DNA of 64,000 bases, taken from positions 930,001 to 994,000 of the forward strand of contig NZ_JASATX010000001.1 in the NCBI RefSeq assembly GCF_029952955.1, given 5' to 3'. How positions within the stretch are numbered: the first letter of the stretch is position 1; every line of letters begins with the position of its first letter. The DNA is from Ruicaihuangia caeni (lineage in GTDB: Bacteria; Actinomycetota; Actinomycetes; Actinomycetales; Microbacteriaceae). The translations under genes and the position numbers were made by a program. The notes under the pieces are model-generated. The model saw only the letters and a program-made list of their open reading frames with translations. It was not told where the DNA came from and made no database searches. Below, piece by piece: positions 27,701 to 38,154 of the stretch.

Positions 27701-29770
27701 TTGCGAGCCGACGAGCTGCCCCTTCTCAAGAGCATCTCGCGGCCGAGCGTCCATCCGGGCGGCGACCGCGCGATCGTCTCGGCGACGTACCCGCACCTCG
27801 GCGCCGACGCGTACGTCGGTCAGTTGTGGGAGGTCGCGTTGAGCGGCCGCGCCCGTCAGCGCCGGATCACTCGCGGCTTCCGTGACACCGATCCGCAGTT
27901 CTCACCGGATGGCACCATGGTCGCCTTCCTGCGCTCGACGGCTGCAGGCGAGCACCCGCAGGTCTGGCTCATGGATGCCGTGGGCGGTGAACCGAGACCG
28001 CTCACCGACGCTGCGCTCGGCGTCATCGAGTTCCGGTGGTCTCCCGATTCGAAGCGCATCGCGTTCAGAGCGTTCGACCCGGAGGAGGGACGTTACGGCA
28101 CGATCGACGGTCTCCCGCCGTCGGCGGAGCCCGCGCGCCACATCACCAGGCGCCGCTATCGGGCCGATGGTGTGGGGTTCGTCAGTGACCGGTTCATGCG
28201 CCTCTTCGTGCTCGACGTTCCGGCGCTGAACGACGAACCGGTATACCCGGTCGCACCGGGCGTGCGCGACCCGAAGCCCAAGCATCCGACGGCCGTGCCG
28301 GATGCGCGTCGACTCACGACGGGGGAGTACCACTTCACCGCGTTCTGCTTCGGATCCGACTCCGAATCGATCGTCGCGGTCGCTGCGAGGCACGAGTCAC
28401 GCGACGATGACCTGCGAACCGACCTGTGGCGCATCGCGCTCAACCGGCGTTCGGTGACTCCGCGGCTCCTCACGGGCGATGAGCCCCCACGCGCGATCTC
28501 GCTCGTCGAGCACGCGCCCGGTGGAGCACTGTTCTTCCTGGCCCAGGAACTCGGCCACACTGCGAGGGACTTCGTCGCGCGGAACACGGGACTGTATCGC
28601 TTCGACGGCGCATCGCCCGCGCTACGACTGACCGACGCGGAAAGCGTCGACCTGCAAGCGGCATCCGGCATGACCGTGCTCGACGACAATCGCGTGCTCG
28701 TGCACGAGCTCACGCGCGGCACCGTGCAGTTGCGGCTCGTCGAGCACCGCGAGGGCGACCGAGCCGCGACGACCAGTGTGGCTCCGCTGACATCGGGAGC
28801 CGTGGTGGTGAACGGGTCGCAGGCGCTTGCCGAGGGTCGCGGTATCGCGCTGACCCTTGCCGCCGGCCACACCTACGGCGATCTGGTGGTGTTGCGCGAC
28901 GGCGGATACGACCTGCGCACAGACTTCTCAGCCCCCCTGCGGCGGGCAGGCATCCGTCGTGCGCTCGAGCTCGAGGTGGCATCGAGTGACGGCTACCCGG
29001 TGCACGGGTGGGTGGTCCTGCCGGAGGGGGAGGGACCGCATCCGGTGCTGCTGAACATCCACGGCGGCCCGTATGCCTCGTATCTGCACTCCCTCTTCGA
29101 CGAGGCGCAGGTGTACGCGAGCGCAGGATACGCAGTCGTCATGTGCAATCCGCGGGGTTCGGCGGGCTACGGACAGCGGCATGGGCGCAGCATCCGGCAC
29201 GCAATGGGAACCGTCGACATGCAGGATGTGCTCGCGTTCCTCGACGGCGCGCTTGACCGGCACCGCACCCTGGATCGCGGCCGCGTGGGAATCATGGGCG
29301 GGTCGTACGGCGGCTACCTGACCGCCTGGATCACATCGCACGAGCATCGGTTCGAGGCCGCCATCGTCGAGCGCGGGTTCCTCGACGCGACGGCGTTCGC
29401 GGGCAACTCCGACATCGGCACGTTTTTCGGGCAGGAGTACTTGGGCACTGATCGCACCCTGGTCGCGGCGCAGAACCCCCAGGACCGAGCGCATCTCGTG
29501 AAGACGCCGACGCTGATCATGCACTCCGAAGACGACCTGAGATGCCCGGTGGATCAGGCCGAGCGCTATTACCAGGCTCTGCGCGAGCACGGCACGGATG
29601 CCGAACTGGTGCTGTTCCCCGGCGAGAACCATGAGCTCTCGCGCACAGGCAGGCCTCGGCACAGGCTGCAGCGCTTCGAGCTGATCCTCAATTGGTGGCG
29701 CCGTCACCTGCCGACCGACGAGAACCGCACCGGCATCATCCAGTTGCCGATGTTCCCCCCGCACCGCTGA
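27701..29770 (+). CDS. S9 family serine peptidase (acylaminoacyl-peptidase/prolyl oligopeptidase type)
   Basis: A 689-residue two-domain peptidase. The N-terminal half is a beta-propeller with repeated blades (DTDPQFSPDGTMVAFLRS, FRWSPDSKRIAFRAF). The C-terminal alpha/beta hydrolase has the oxyanion region NIHGGPYASY, the nucleophile in GIMGGSYGGYLTAW, the acid in HSEDDLRCPVDQA and the histidine in GENHELSRTG. No signal peptide is seen, so it probably acts in the cytoplasm on short or N-acylated peptides. The best start is TTG 27701, five bases after the SDR stop, implying coupled translation. Confidence 0.9.
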   Translation: MRADELPLLKSISRPSVHPGGDRAIVSATYPHLGADAYVGQLWEVALSGRARQRRITRGFRDTDPQFSPDGTMVAFLRSTAAGEHPQVWLMDAVGGEPRPLTDAALGVIEFRWSPDSKRIAFRAFDPEEGRYGTIDGLPPSAEPARHITRRRYRADGVGFVSDRFMRLFVLDVPALNDEPVYPVAPGVRDPKPKHPTAVPDARRLTTGEYHFTAFCFGSDSESIVAVAARHESRDDDLRTDLWRIALNRRSVTPRLLTGDEPPRAISLVEHAPGGALFFLAQELGHTARDFVARNTGLYRFDGASPALRLTDAESVDLQAASGMTVLDDNRVLVHELTRGTVQLRLVEHREGDRAATTSVAPLTSGAVVVNGSQALAEGRGIALTLAAGHTYGDLVVLRDGGYDLRTDFSAPLRRAGIRRALELEVASSDGYPVHGWVVLPEGEGPHPVLLNIHGGPYASYLHSLFDEAQVYASAGYAVVMCNPRGSAGYGQRHGRSIRHAMGTVDMQDVLAFLDGALDRHRTLDRGRVGIMGGSYGGYLTAWITSHEHRFEAAIVERGFLDATAFAGNSDIGTFFGQEYLGTDRTLVAAQNPQDRAHLVKTPTLIMHSEDDLRCPVDQAERYYQALREHGTDAELVLFPGENHELSRTGRPRHRLQRFELILNWWRRHLPTDENRTGIIQLPMFPPHR

Positions 29771-29945
29771 GTCGACGTCTCGTCCTCTGGTCGCGAGGCG
29801 AACAAGCGTGGCCGTTCGTGCCAGGCGCACGGCTGCACCGTCAAGACGCCGTTGTCGAGGCGGTGCGCCTGACCGGGAGCGTACGGTAGCCGCTCACGGA
29901 TAACCAAATGCACCAGCCGACGGGTGGCACGTCGTCGGCCATCAC

Positions 29946-29975
29946 TGGACAAGTCCGGCCCCCCTGTGGCACCAT
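29946..29975 (+). promoter_or_regulatory. Candidate promoter of AraC gene (TGGACA-N18-CACCAT)
   Basis: TGGACA at 29946 and CACCAT at 29970 are 18 bases apart, and CACCAT ends seven bases before GTG 29983. This would make the AraC gene leaderless. The 212-bp gap upstream, from the S9 stop, holds no gene that I recognise. Confidence 0.4.
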
Positions 29976-29982
29976 CGCGCAC

Positions 29983-30429
29983 GTGACCAGCACGCCGGCT
30001 GAGGCCCAGCGCTTGCGCGATCTCGCGCTGCTTCGCCGCGTACGCGATCGGATCGACCGCGAGTACGCCAAGCCGCTCAATGTCGAGGCACTCGCGCTCG
30101 GGGTCAATCTCTCCGCGGGTCACCTGAGCCGTCAGTTCCGGCTCGCCTACGGCGAGTCTCCCTACAGCTACTTGATGACACGCCGCATCGAGCGTGCCAT
30201 GGCGCTGCTGCGCCGCGGGGATCTCAGCGTCACCGAGGTCTGCTTCGCCGTCGGCTGCACGTCGCTGGGCACGTTCAGCACGCGCTTCTCCGAACTCGTC
30301 GGCATGCCGCCCAGCGCGTATCGACGGAACGCTCAGTCGACGGCGGGGATGGCCCCGTGCGTGGCGAAGCAGGTGACCAGACCGGTCAGGAATCGAGAAG
30401 CGTCATCAGGTGAAGCGAAAGTAGCGTGA
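29983..30429 (+). CDS. AraC/XylS-family transcriptional regulator (DNA-binding domain only)
   Basis: A 148-residue regulator made almost entirely of the double helix-turn-helix of the AraC family: LNVEALALGVNLSAGHLSRQFRLAYGESP, then the second helix pair ending EVCFAVGCTSLGTFSTRFSELVG and MPPSAYRR. There is no N-terminal ligand-binding domain, as in SoxS/MarA-size proteins, so activity would be set by its level or by another partner. The start is GTG 29983. Its last codons contain the -10 of the VOC gene, and the pair plus the UvrA-like gene may be co-regulated. Confidence 0.88.
   Translation: MTSTPAEAQRLRDLALLRRVRDRIDREYAKPLNVEALALGVNLSAGHLSRQFRLAYGESPYSYLMTRRIERAMALLRRGDLSVTEVCFAVGCTSLGTFSTRFSELVGMPPSAYRRNAQSTAGMAPCVAKQVTRPVRNREASSGEAKVA
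30422..30427 (+). promoter_or_regulatory. -10 hexamer TAGCGT within the AraC 3' end
   Basis: TAGCGT overlaps the last codons of the AraC gene and ends seven bases before ATG 30435, consistent with a leaderless VOC transcript. Confidence 0.45.
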
Positions 30430-30434
30430 TCGAC

Positions 30435-30848
30435 ATGGACATCACCATTCACGAAAGCTTCCTCCCGCACACAGACCCGGATGCCTCGCTCGCGTTCTAC
30501 CGCGACACGCTCGGCTTCGAGGTGCGCAACGACGTGGGCTACGAGGGCATGCGTTGGATCACCGTCGGTCCCGCTGATCAGCCCGATACCGCGATCGTGC
30601 TCATGCCGCCGACGGCGGCACCCGGCATCACCGACGATGAGCGTCGGATGCTGCTGGAGCTCATGGCGAAGGGCAGCTACTTCGGCGTCAACCTCGCAAC
30701 CGACGACCTCGACGGTGTCTTCTCGAAGCTGGAGGCGAGCGGCGCAGAGGTCGTGCAAGAGCCCACGGACCAGCCGTACGGCATCCGGGACTGCGCGTTC
30801 CGCGACCCGTCCGGCAACATGCTCCGCATCCAGCAGCGACGCGACTGA
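30435..30848 (+). CDS. VOC/glyoxalase-superfamily protein
   Basis: A 137-residue vicinal-oxygen-chelate fold protein. It has HESFLPHTDPDASLAFYRDTLGFEV at the start and ends with RDPSGNMLRIQQ, which holds the typical glutamate/arginine neighbourhood of the second beta-alpha-beta-beta-beta unit. Such proteins include dioxygenases and resistance proteins that bind antibiotics; the substrate cannot be told here. It sits between an AraC regulator and a UvrA-like ATPase. ATG 30435 was chosen over GTG 30426 on the promoter spacing. Confidence 0.88.
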   Translation: MDITIHESFLPHTDPDASLAFYRDTLGFEVRNDVGYEGMRWITVGPADQPDTAIVLMPPTAAPGITDDERRMLLELMAKGSYFGVNLATDDLDGVFSKLEASGAEVVQEPTDQPYGIRDCAFRDPSGNMLRIQQRRD

Positions 30849-30945
30849 CCGGAACGCGACGCCGACCCCCGACAGACCGCGGCGGCGGCGCTTCGCCCAC
30901 CAGGGCCAGCGCCTCGCGACGACTTCTTCACCGACGGAGACACCT

Positions 30946-33360
<2,415 letters not shown>

Positions 33361-33426
33361 CTGTTCGGCAGGTCCGCCCTACTGGGAGCGCCGCGAAATC
33401 ACATCGCACGAGAGGGAAGAGTCACG

Positions 33427-33871
33427 ATGAGCGCAAAGCAGTCAGATGGCACCGTATCTGAGAGTTTCTCGGAGGCGGAGCGAAAGGCAATGAAGGGAGC
33501 GCGGCCGAACTCAGAACGAGCCGCACGGGAAAGAGCAAGAAAGATCCGGAGCAGGCCGTACGAGAGGCGATAGCCGAGCTTCCGGAGCCGGACCGTTCGC
33601 TCACAGAACGCGTTCACAAGCTGATCGTCGAGACTGTGCCAGAACTCACGACCAAACTTCGCTATGGCATGCCGACCTATCTCAAAGACGGGAAGATCGT
33701 CTGCTCTTCCAAGCGGCGGCGAAGTTCGGTACGCGCTATTCAACACTGGGGTTCGACGAAGGCGCGAACCTGGATGACGGCGAGATGTGGCCGACGTCGT
33801 TCGCGATCACGGAGTTGACGGATGCCGCGAGGAAACGGATCCAAGCGTTGCTGAAGCAGGCGGCGAGCTGA
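33427..33871 (+). pseudogene. DUF1801-like protein, broken by two frameshifts
   Basis: Three consecutive frames carry parts of one protein of about 147 residues. The first frame gives SFSEAERKAMKG from ATG 33427 (with AGGGAAG upstream); the second gives AIAELPEPDRSLTERVHKLI and LRYGMPTYLKDGKIV; the third gives STLGFDEGANLDDGEMWPTS and ends at TGA 33869-33871. Each change, near 33495 and near 33710, moves the frame in the direction of a single-base loss. It matches the DUF1801 family in order. Sequencing error is a possible alternative explanation. A related intact gene lies at 34228. Confidence 0.75.
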
Positions 33872-33891
33872 CGATGAGGACCTTGCGTCGG

Positions 33892-34167
33892 TCACACCGT
33901 TGCGACCAGTCGGAAGCCTGACTCGTCGAACGGCTCCACATCGGTGACCGTGACCGACTCGACGTGTCCGGTTGGCGGACCCACCGACATCCACTCGAGC
34001 ACACGGTCGACGTGCTGCGAATCGCCCTGCACTTCGGCTTCGACAGTTCCGTCTCGACGATTTCTCACCCAGCCCGTCACATCTGAATCTCGTGCCACGG
34101 ATTGCATCGTGAAGCGGTAGCCGACGCCCTGCACATCCCCGCGCACGAGCACATGGACGCGTCTCAT
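33892..34167 (-). CDS. acyP: Acylphosphatase
   Basis: A 91-residue acylphosphatase, hydrolysing carboxyl-phosphate bonds such as in acetyl phosphate or carbamoyl phosphate. It has the phosphate-binding motif RGDVQGVGYRF with its arginine, and the catalytic asparagine in GWVRNRRDGTVEAEVQG. The length is normal for the family. It starts at ATG 34167; the frame is open further upstream but shares no homology. It faces the DUF1801 pseudogene across a 20-bp gap and is divergent from the intact DUF1801 gene. Confidence 0.93.
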   Translation of the reverse strand: MRRVHVLVRGDVQGVGYRFTMQSVARDSDVTGWVRNRRDGTVEAEVQGDSQHVDRVLEWMSVGPPTGHVESVTVTDVEPFDESGFRLVATV

Positions 34168-34227
34168 GCCTCGATACTGCGCCCGAGCTGCCTGCCGCGC
34201 AGCGCTGTCAGGCGTCAGGATGCTGAC

Positions 34228-34581
34228 GTGGGAACCATCGACGACTACGTCGCAACGCTGTCTGACAGCGATCGCGCGATCATCGAGCACGTGTATCGAG
34301 TCGCGCGTGAAGTCGCTCCAGATGCCGAGCAAGGTGAGGGCTACGGCATGCCGGCGCTCACGCTGCACGGCAAGCCGCTGATCTCGGTCATGCGCATGAA
34401 GAAGCACATCGGCGTGTATCCGTACAGCGCGGACGTCGTCACAGCGGTTTCGCCGGAGCTCGACGGACACCCTGGCATCGGTCTCGACAAAGGAACGATC
34501 AGATTCCAGCCAGAGAACCCGATTCCGGATGATGCCGTGCGTGCACTTGTCACAGCCCGGCGTGCCCAACTCCAGCACTGA
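34228..34581 (+). CDS. DUF1801 family protein (YdhG-like)
   Basis: A 117-residue protein of the DUF1801 family. It shows DYVATLSDSDRAIIEHVYRV near the N-terminus, YGMPALTLHGKPLISVMRMKKHIGVYP and the end of the fold GTIRFQPENPIPDDAVRALV. The family includes a Bacillus iron-chaperone (frataxin-like) member, but function here is unknown. I start at GTG 34228; a CAGGAT hexamer ends six bases upstream. It is a distant paralogue of the neighbouring pseudogene. Confidence 0.82.
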   Translation: MGTIDDYVATLSDSDRAIIEHVYRVAREVAPDAEQGEGYGMPALTLHGKPLISVMRMKKHIGVYPYSADVVTAVSPELDGHPGIGLDKGTIRFQPENPIPDDAVRALVTARRAQLQH

Positions 34582-34695
34582 AACAGACGCCGATAATCAC
34601 CATTATGTCAGGTCTAGCGAGGTCGACCGCTGCCCCGTCCCGGCCCGCGCAGACCGACGCCGGCCACTGCTCGGCCCAGGAAGCACGATTCGTTG

Positions 34696-34731
34696 TACAC
34701 CGTGGATCAACTGCACACCGTTGATCAACTG
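34696..34731. repeat. Two imperfect 18-bp tandem repeats containing TGATCAA
   Basis: TACACCGTGGATCAACTG is followed at once by CACACCGTTGATCAACTG, 16 of 18 bases identical. The array overlaps the last codons of the RidA gene. It lies in the 143-bp gap after the DUF1801 gene, which otherwise holds nothing recognisable. Confidence 0.6.
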
Positions 34732-35114
34732 GGCGCCGCGGCGATCGCATCGATCTCGACGAGCGCACCCGGCTTCGCCGGCGCGACCGACAGCACCGTC
34801 ACCGATGTGCGCCGTGTACCCCACACTTCAGCCGCGGCGGCGTACGCCTCGTTGACCTCAACGCCCGGCGCGAGATAGATCGTGAGCTTGACCACGAAGT
34901 CGGGCCCGCTCCCAGCCGCCTCGAGCACGGCGAGCACATTCCGCAGCGCCTGCTGCGTCTGCGCGGCGAGCCCCTCCAGCATCCGACCCGATCCGTCCAC
35001 CCCGTTCTGACCACCGATGTACAGCGTCGGCCCGGCTGGCGCGACCATACCGTGAGCGAACGCCGCACTGCGCTGCATGCCTTCCGGATCGATCGCGGTG
35101 GGCTGTGTCAGCAT
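34725..35114 (-). CDS. RidA family protein
   Basis: A 129-residue protein of the RidA/YjgF group, whose archetype hydrolyses reactive enamine/imine intermediates of PLP enzymes. It has GPTLYIGGQNGVDGSGRM, AQTQQALRNVLAVLEAAG and the C-terminal VEIDAIAA. The key arginine of archetypal RidA (in a C-terminal SARxxV context) is not seen; TRRTSVTVLSV holds the corresponding region, so it may belong to another Rid subgroup. ATG 35114 has a GAGAGG site seven bases upstream. It diverges from the radical SAM gene across a gap that carries a LexA operator. Confidence 0.85.
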   Translation of the reverse strand: MLTQPTAIDPEGMQRSAAFAHGMVAPAGPTLYIGGQNGVDGSGRMLEGLAAQTQQALRNVLAVLEAAGSGPDFVVKLTIYLAPGVEVNEAYAAAAEVWGTRRTSVTVLSVAPAKPGALVEIDAIAAAPS

Positions 35115-35170
35115 GGCGCATCCTCTCTCCAACTCCCCCGCCGCCCACCCAAGGAACGCTTGCGAGGGGC

Positions 35171-35186
35171 TCGAACGTATGTTCGA
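35171..35186. promoter_or_regulatory. LexA operator (SOS box)
   Basis: TCGAAC-GTAT-GTTCGA is a perfect palindrome matching the Gram-positive/actinobacterial LexA consensus TCGAACNNNNGTTCGA. It ends eight bases before the radical SAM gene's ATG and lies 57 bases upstream of the RidA start. Confidence 0.85.
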
Positions 35187-35194
35187 ATACGAGT

Positions 35195-36307
35195 ATGCGT
35201 TGGGCAGGGCAAGCAGTCAACGGTTCCACTGACACCGAGAGCGAGAACGCGTTGCCGGGCCTCGCCCGGCTCGACACGTTCGTGCGCACGGTGCGCACTC
35301 CCGACTTCGACGGGGTGACGTTTCACGAGGTGCTCGCCAAGTCAGCGCTGAACAAGGTGCCGAAGTCGAGCTCGATGCCATTCGATTGGACGATCAACCC
35401 GATGCGGGGGTGCCTCCACCGCTGCACGTACTGCTTCGCACGAGGCACGCACGAGTACCTAGGGCTCGACTCAGGAGATGACTTCGACCGGCAGATCGTC
35501 GTGAAGGTGAACGTCGTCGACGTGCTGGCGGCCGAGCTCGGACGACCGTCGTGGCGTCGGGAGCGTGTCGCCCTCGGTACCAACACCGACCCCTACCAGC
35601 GCGCGGAGGGCCGCTACCGGTTCATGCCTGGCATCATCGCGGCACTCGCGGCCTCCGGCACTCCCCTGTCGCTGCTCACGAAGGGCACACTGCTGCGACG
35701 TGATCTCCCACTGCTGAGCGAGGCCGCTCAGCAGGTGCCGGTCGACATCGCCACGTCGATCGCGATCTTCGACGACGAGTTGCAGCAATCGGTCGAGCCC
35801 GGCACCCCGACGGCCTCGGCACGCCTCGCCTCCATCACGGCGGCGGCGGAGTTGGGGCTGCGCCCCACGGTGTTCCTCATGCCAGTCCTTCCCCGGCTCA
35901 CCGACAGTCGCGAACACCTCGACTACGCGCTCTCGCGCATTGCCGCCGCGGGCGCCAGCCGTGTGGTGTACGGCACGTTGCACCTGCGCCCCGGGGCGCG
36001 GGAGTGGTTCATGCAATGGCTCGGGCAACGGCATCCCGAACTCGTCCCCTACTATCGGTCGCTGTATTCGCGCCGCTCATACGCGCCGGTGGAGTACCGT
36101 TCCGAGCTCGCCGCCAGAATCGCGCCTCTGCTCAAGAAGCACCGGCTTTCCAAGCAGGATGCCGCGCAGACGCGTCCCGCCGGTCGTCGCCCCTCCCCCG
36201 GGCCGGCCGCCTCGGCCACCCCACGAGCTGCACGCAGCACCGGCTTGATCGCCGCTGAGATGCCTGCTCTAGCCGCCCGAGCCATCATGCAGCCGACGCT
36301 TTTCTGA
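35195..36307 (+). CDS. Rv2578c-type radical SAM protein
   Basis: A 370-residue radical SAM enzyme. The [4Fe-4S] cluster motif CLHRCTYC lies at Cys73, Cys77 and Cys80, followed by FARGTHEYLGLD, which is typical of the Rv2578c family, related to the spore photoproduct lyase group. ATG 35195 (MRWAGQAV) matches the usual MRWxGQ start of this family. The C-terminal about 55 residues are low-complexity. A perfect LexA box right upstream puts it in the SOS response, in keeping with SOS control of Rv2578c in mycobacteria. The reaction and substrate are unknown; a role in DNA damage repair is inferred. Confidence 0.9.
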   Translation: MRWAGQAVNGSTDTESENALPGLARLDTFVRTVRTPDFDGVTFHEVLAKSALNKVPKSSSMPFDWTINPMRGCLHRCTYCFARGTHEYLGLDSGDDFDRQIVVKVNVVDVLAAELGRPSWRRERVALGTNTDPYQRAEGRYRFMPGIIAALAASGTPLSLLTKGTLLRRDLPLLSEAAQQVPVDIATSIAIFDDELQQSVEPGTPTASARLASITAAAELGLRPTVFLMPVLPRLTDSREHLDYALSRIAAAGASRVVYGTLHLRPGAREWFMQWLGQRHPELVPYYRSLYSRRSYAPVEYRSELAARIAPLLKKHRLSKQDAAQTRPAGRRPSPGPAASATPRAARSTGLIAAEMPALAARAIMQPTLF

Positions 36308-36427
36308 TGACGCTGCACCTGCAAGACGTCTCTTCGGAGATCTTTCTTCGCCGTGTCGATTTCGCACTTCGCCGTTCGACGCAATAGTAAGAGGCGTGCT
36401 GGGCGCCTCGACTCTAAGGAGCAGACG

Positions 36428-36850
36428 ATGAAGTACATGCTGATCATGCGCGCGACCGATGCCGCGATCGAAGCCTCGAAGGAAGTCGACTTCGAAGAGA
36501 TCATCAACCAGATGGGGCGGTACAACGAGTCGATGATCGAGGCGGGCGTGCTGCTCGCCGGTGAAGGGCTCTCCGATCCGAGCGAAGGCTTCGTGGTGGA
36601 CTTCAGCGACGAGCCGCCCCTCGTCACCGACGGGCCGTACGGCGAGACGCACGAGTTGTTCAATGGGTTCTGGATCATCCAGGTATCCAGCCGCGAAGAG
36701 GCGGCGGAGTGGGCGAAGCGTTGCCCGCTCGGCCCCGGCGCCAAGCTCGAAGTGCGGCGGGTCACCGACGAGAGCGATTTCGAGGCGTACTCCGAGAACG
36801 AGTATGTGAAGAAAGAGGTCGGATGGCGCGAGCAGCTGGGCACGGCCTGA
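36428..36850 (+). CDS. YCII-related (DGPF domain) protein
   Basis: A 140-residue protein with the YCII/DGPF fold: MKYMLIMRATDAAIEA at the start and TDGPYGETHELFNGFWIIQVSS in the middle, where the DGPF-type motif reads DGPY. AAGGAG precedes ATG 36428. It ends three bases before an ECF42 sigma factor gene, a pairing that recurs in actinobacteria. The DGPF protein is thought to be a partner or target of the sigma factor; its activity is unknown. The 120-bp gap before it holds no gene. Confidence 0.9.
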   Translation: MKYMLIMRATDAAIEASKEVDFEEIINQMGRYNESMIEAGVLLAGEGLSDPSEGFVVDFSDEPPLVTDGPYGETHELFNGFWIIQVSSREEAAEWAKRCPLGPGAKLEVRRVTDESDFEAYSENEYVKKEVGWREQLGTA

Positions 36851-36853
36851 TCC

Positions 36854-38137
36854 ATGCGCGGAGCGGGCCCCGGCATGGATGACGGAGCCCCTCCACCCGC
36901 TCACCCTCCGGCGACGGCGCGCTCCATCGACGCGATCTGGCGGATCGAAGGTGCGCGCATCGTCGCAGCGATAGCACGCGTCACCGGTGACCTGGCGCTC
37001 GCGGAAGATCTTGCGCAAGATGCCCTGATCGATGCCATGACGCAGTGGCCGAGCACGGGCGTGCCCAGAAATCCCGCTGCGTGGTTGACCACAGTGGCGA
37101 AGCGCAAGGCGATCGACACCTGGAGGCGGCAGGCGACGCTTGAGGGCAAGTACCGCACGATCGCCGCCGACCTCGAGACCCTGGATGACCGGGCATGGGA
37201 GCCGATCGAAGACGACTTGCTGCGCCTCATCTTCGTGGCCTGCCACCCGGTGCTGGCTCGACCCGTGCAAGTGGCACTGACGCTTCGCGTCGTCGGTGGA
37301 CTCACCACCGAGGAGATCGCCCGACTGCTCCTCGTTCAAACGAGCGCCGTGCAGCAGCGCATCGTGCGCGCGAAGAAGACGCTTGCGGCCGCTCGCATCC
37401 CGTTCGAGACACCAGAACCGGCCGATTGGCCGCCACGACTCCGAGCCGTGCTCGCCGTGATCTATCTCATCTTCACGGAGGGCTACGCCCCCACCAGCGG
37501 TGATCGATGGCTGCGGCCGGAACTCGCCTGCGAGGCATTGCGGCTGGGGCGGATGCTGGCGAGTCTGGCTCCGCGCGAACCTGAGACCCACGCGCTGGTC
37601 GCGCTGATGGAGTTCCAGTCATCTCGGTTCGCTGCGCGAACGGCAGCGGACGGCTCGCCGGTGCTGCTGGCGGATCAGGATCGATCGAGGTGGGATCGGA
37701 GCGCCATCGCTCGAGGCAGCGCCGCTCTTGCGCGGTCGGATGCGCTGGGCCGGGGTCGCGGGTACTACGAATTGCAGGCCGCGATCGCCGAGTGCCACGC
37801 GACCGCAACGACCGTCGACACCACCGACTGGGAGCAGATCGCGCTGCTGTACGAGGCGCTCGCAGAACTCAGCCGGAGCCCGGTGGTCGAACTCAATCGG
37901 GCGGTCGCCGTCTCAATGGCTGGTGATTCCGCTCGGGCCCTGCAGATGGTCGACCGGCTCGCCTCAGGAAGTCCGCTGCCGGCATCCCATCTGCTCCCGA
38001 GCGTCCGTGGCGAGCTGCTCGCGCGACTCGGAAGGACGCGGGAAGCGCGTGCCGCGTTCCTGGCGGCCGCGTCGCTCACGGCGAACAGCAAGGAACGCGA
38101 GACGCTTCAGCGCAAGGCGGGGGCGCTCGACGAATAG
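36854..38137 (+). CDS. ECF42-type RNA polymerase sigma factor with C-terminal TPR-like extension
   Basis: A 427-residue extracytoplasmic-function sigma factor. Region 2 lies at residues about 25-100 (LALAEDLAQDALIDAMTQWP, then RNPAAWLTTVAKRKAIDTWRR) and region 4 at about 130-185 (RVVGGLTTEEIARLLLVQTSAVQQRIVRAKKTL). The rest is the ECF42 extension (FTEGYAP, LARLGRTREARAAFLAAASL), which resembles tetratricopeptide helices and probably replaces an anti-sigma factor as control element. No anti-sigma gene is adjacent. ATG 36854 is used; ATG 36875 is possible. Confidence 0.9.
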   Translation: MRGAGPGMDDGAPPPAHPPATARSIDAIWRIEGARIVAAIARVTGDLALAEDLAQDALIDAMTQWPSTGVPRNPAAWLTTVAKRKAIDTWRRQATLEGKYRTIAADLETLDDRAWEPIEDDLLRLIFVACHPVLARPVQVALTLRVVGGLTTEEIARLLLVQTSAVQQRIVRAKKTLAAARIPFETPEPADWPPRLRAVLAVIYLIFTEGYAPTSGDRWLRPELACEALRLGRMLASLAPREPETHALVALMEFQSSRFAARTAADGSPVLLADQDRSRWDRSAIARGSAALARSDALGRGRGYYELQAAIAECHATATTVDTTDWEQIALLYEALAELSRSPVVELNRAVAVSMAGDSARALQMVDRLASGSPLPASHLLPSVRGELLARLGRTREARAAFLAAASLTANSKERETLQRKAGALDE

Positions 38138-38154
38138 GTGCGCCCTGGTCGAGC

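Noticed and set aside
29771-29945. A small gene or riboswitch in the gap between the S9 peptidase and AraC genes
   Set aside because: No open frame has a start signal and recognisable residues, and I could not form a convincing conserved RNA fold by eye.
33427-33573. A separate small protein of about 48 residues
   Set aside because: Its sequence continues in the next two frames as one DUF1801-like protein, so it is better read as the first fragment of a pseudogene.
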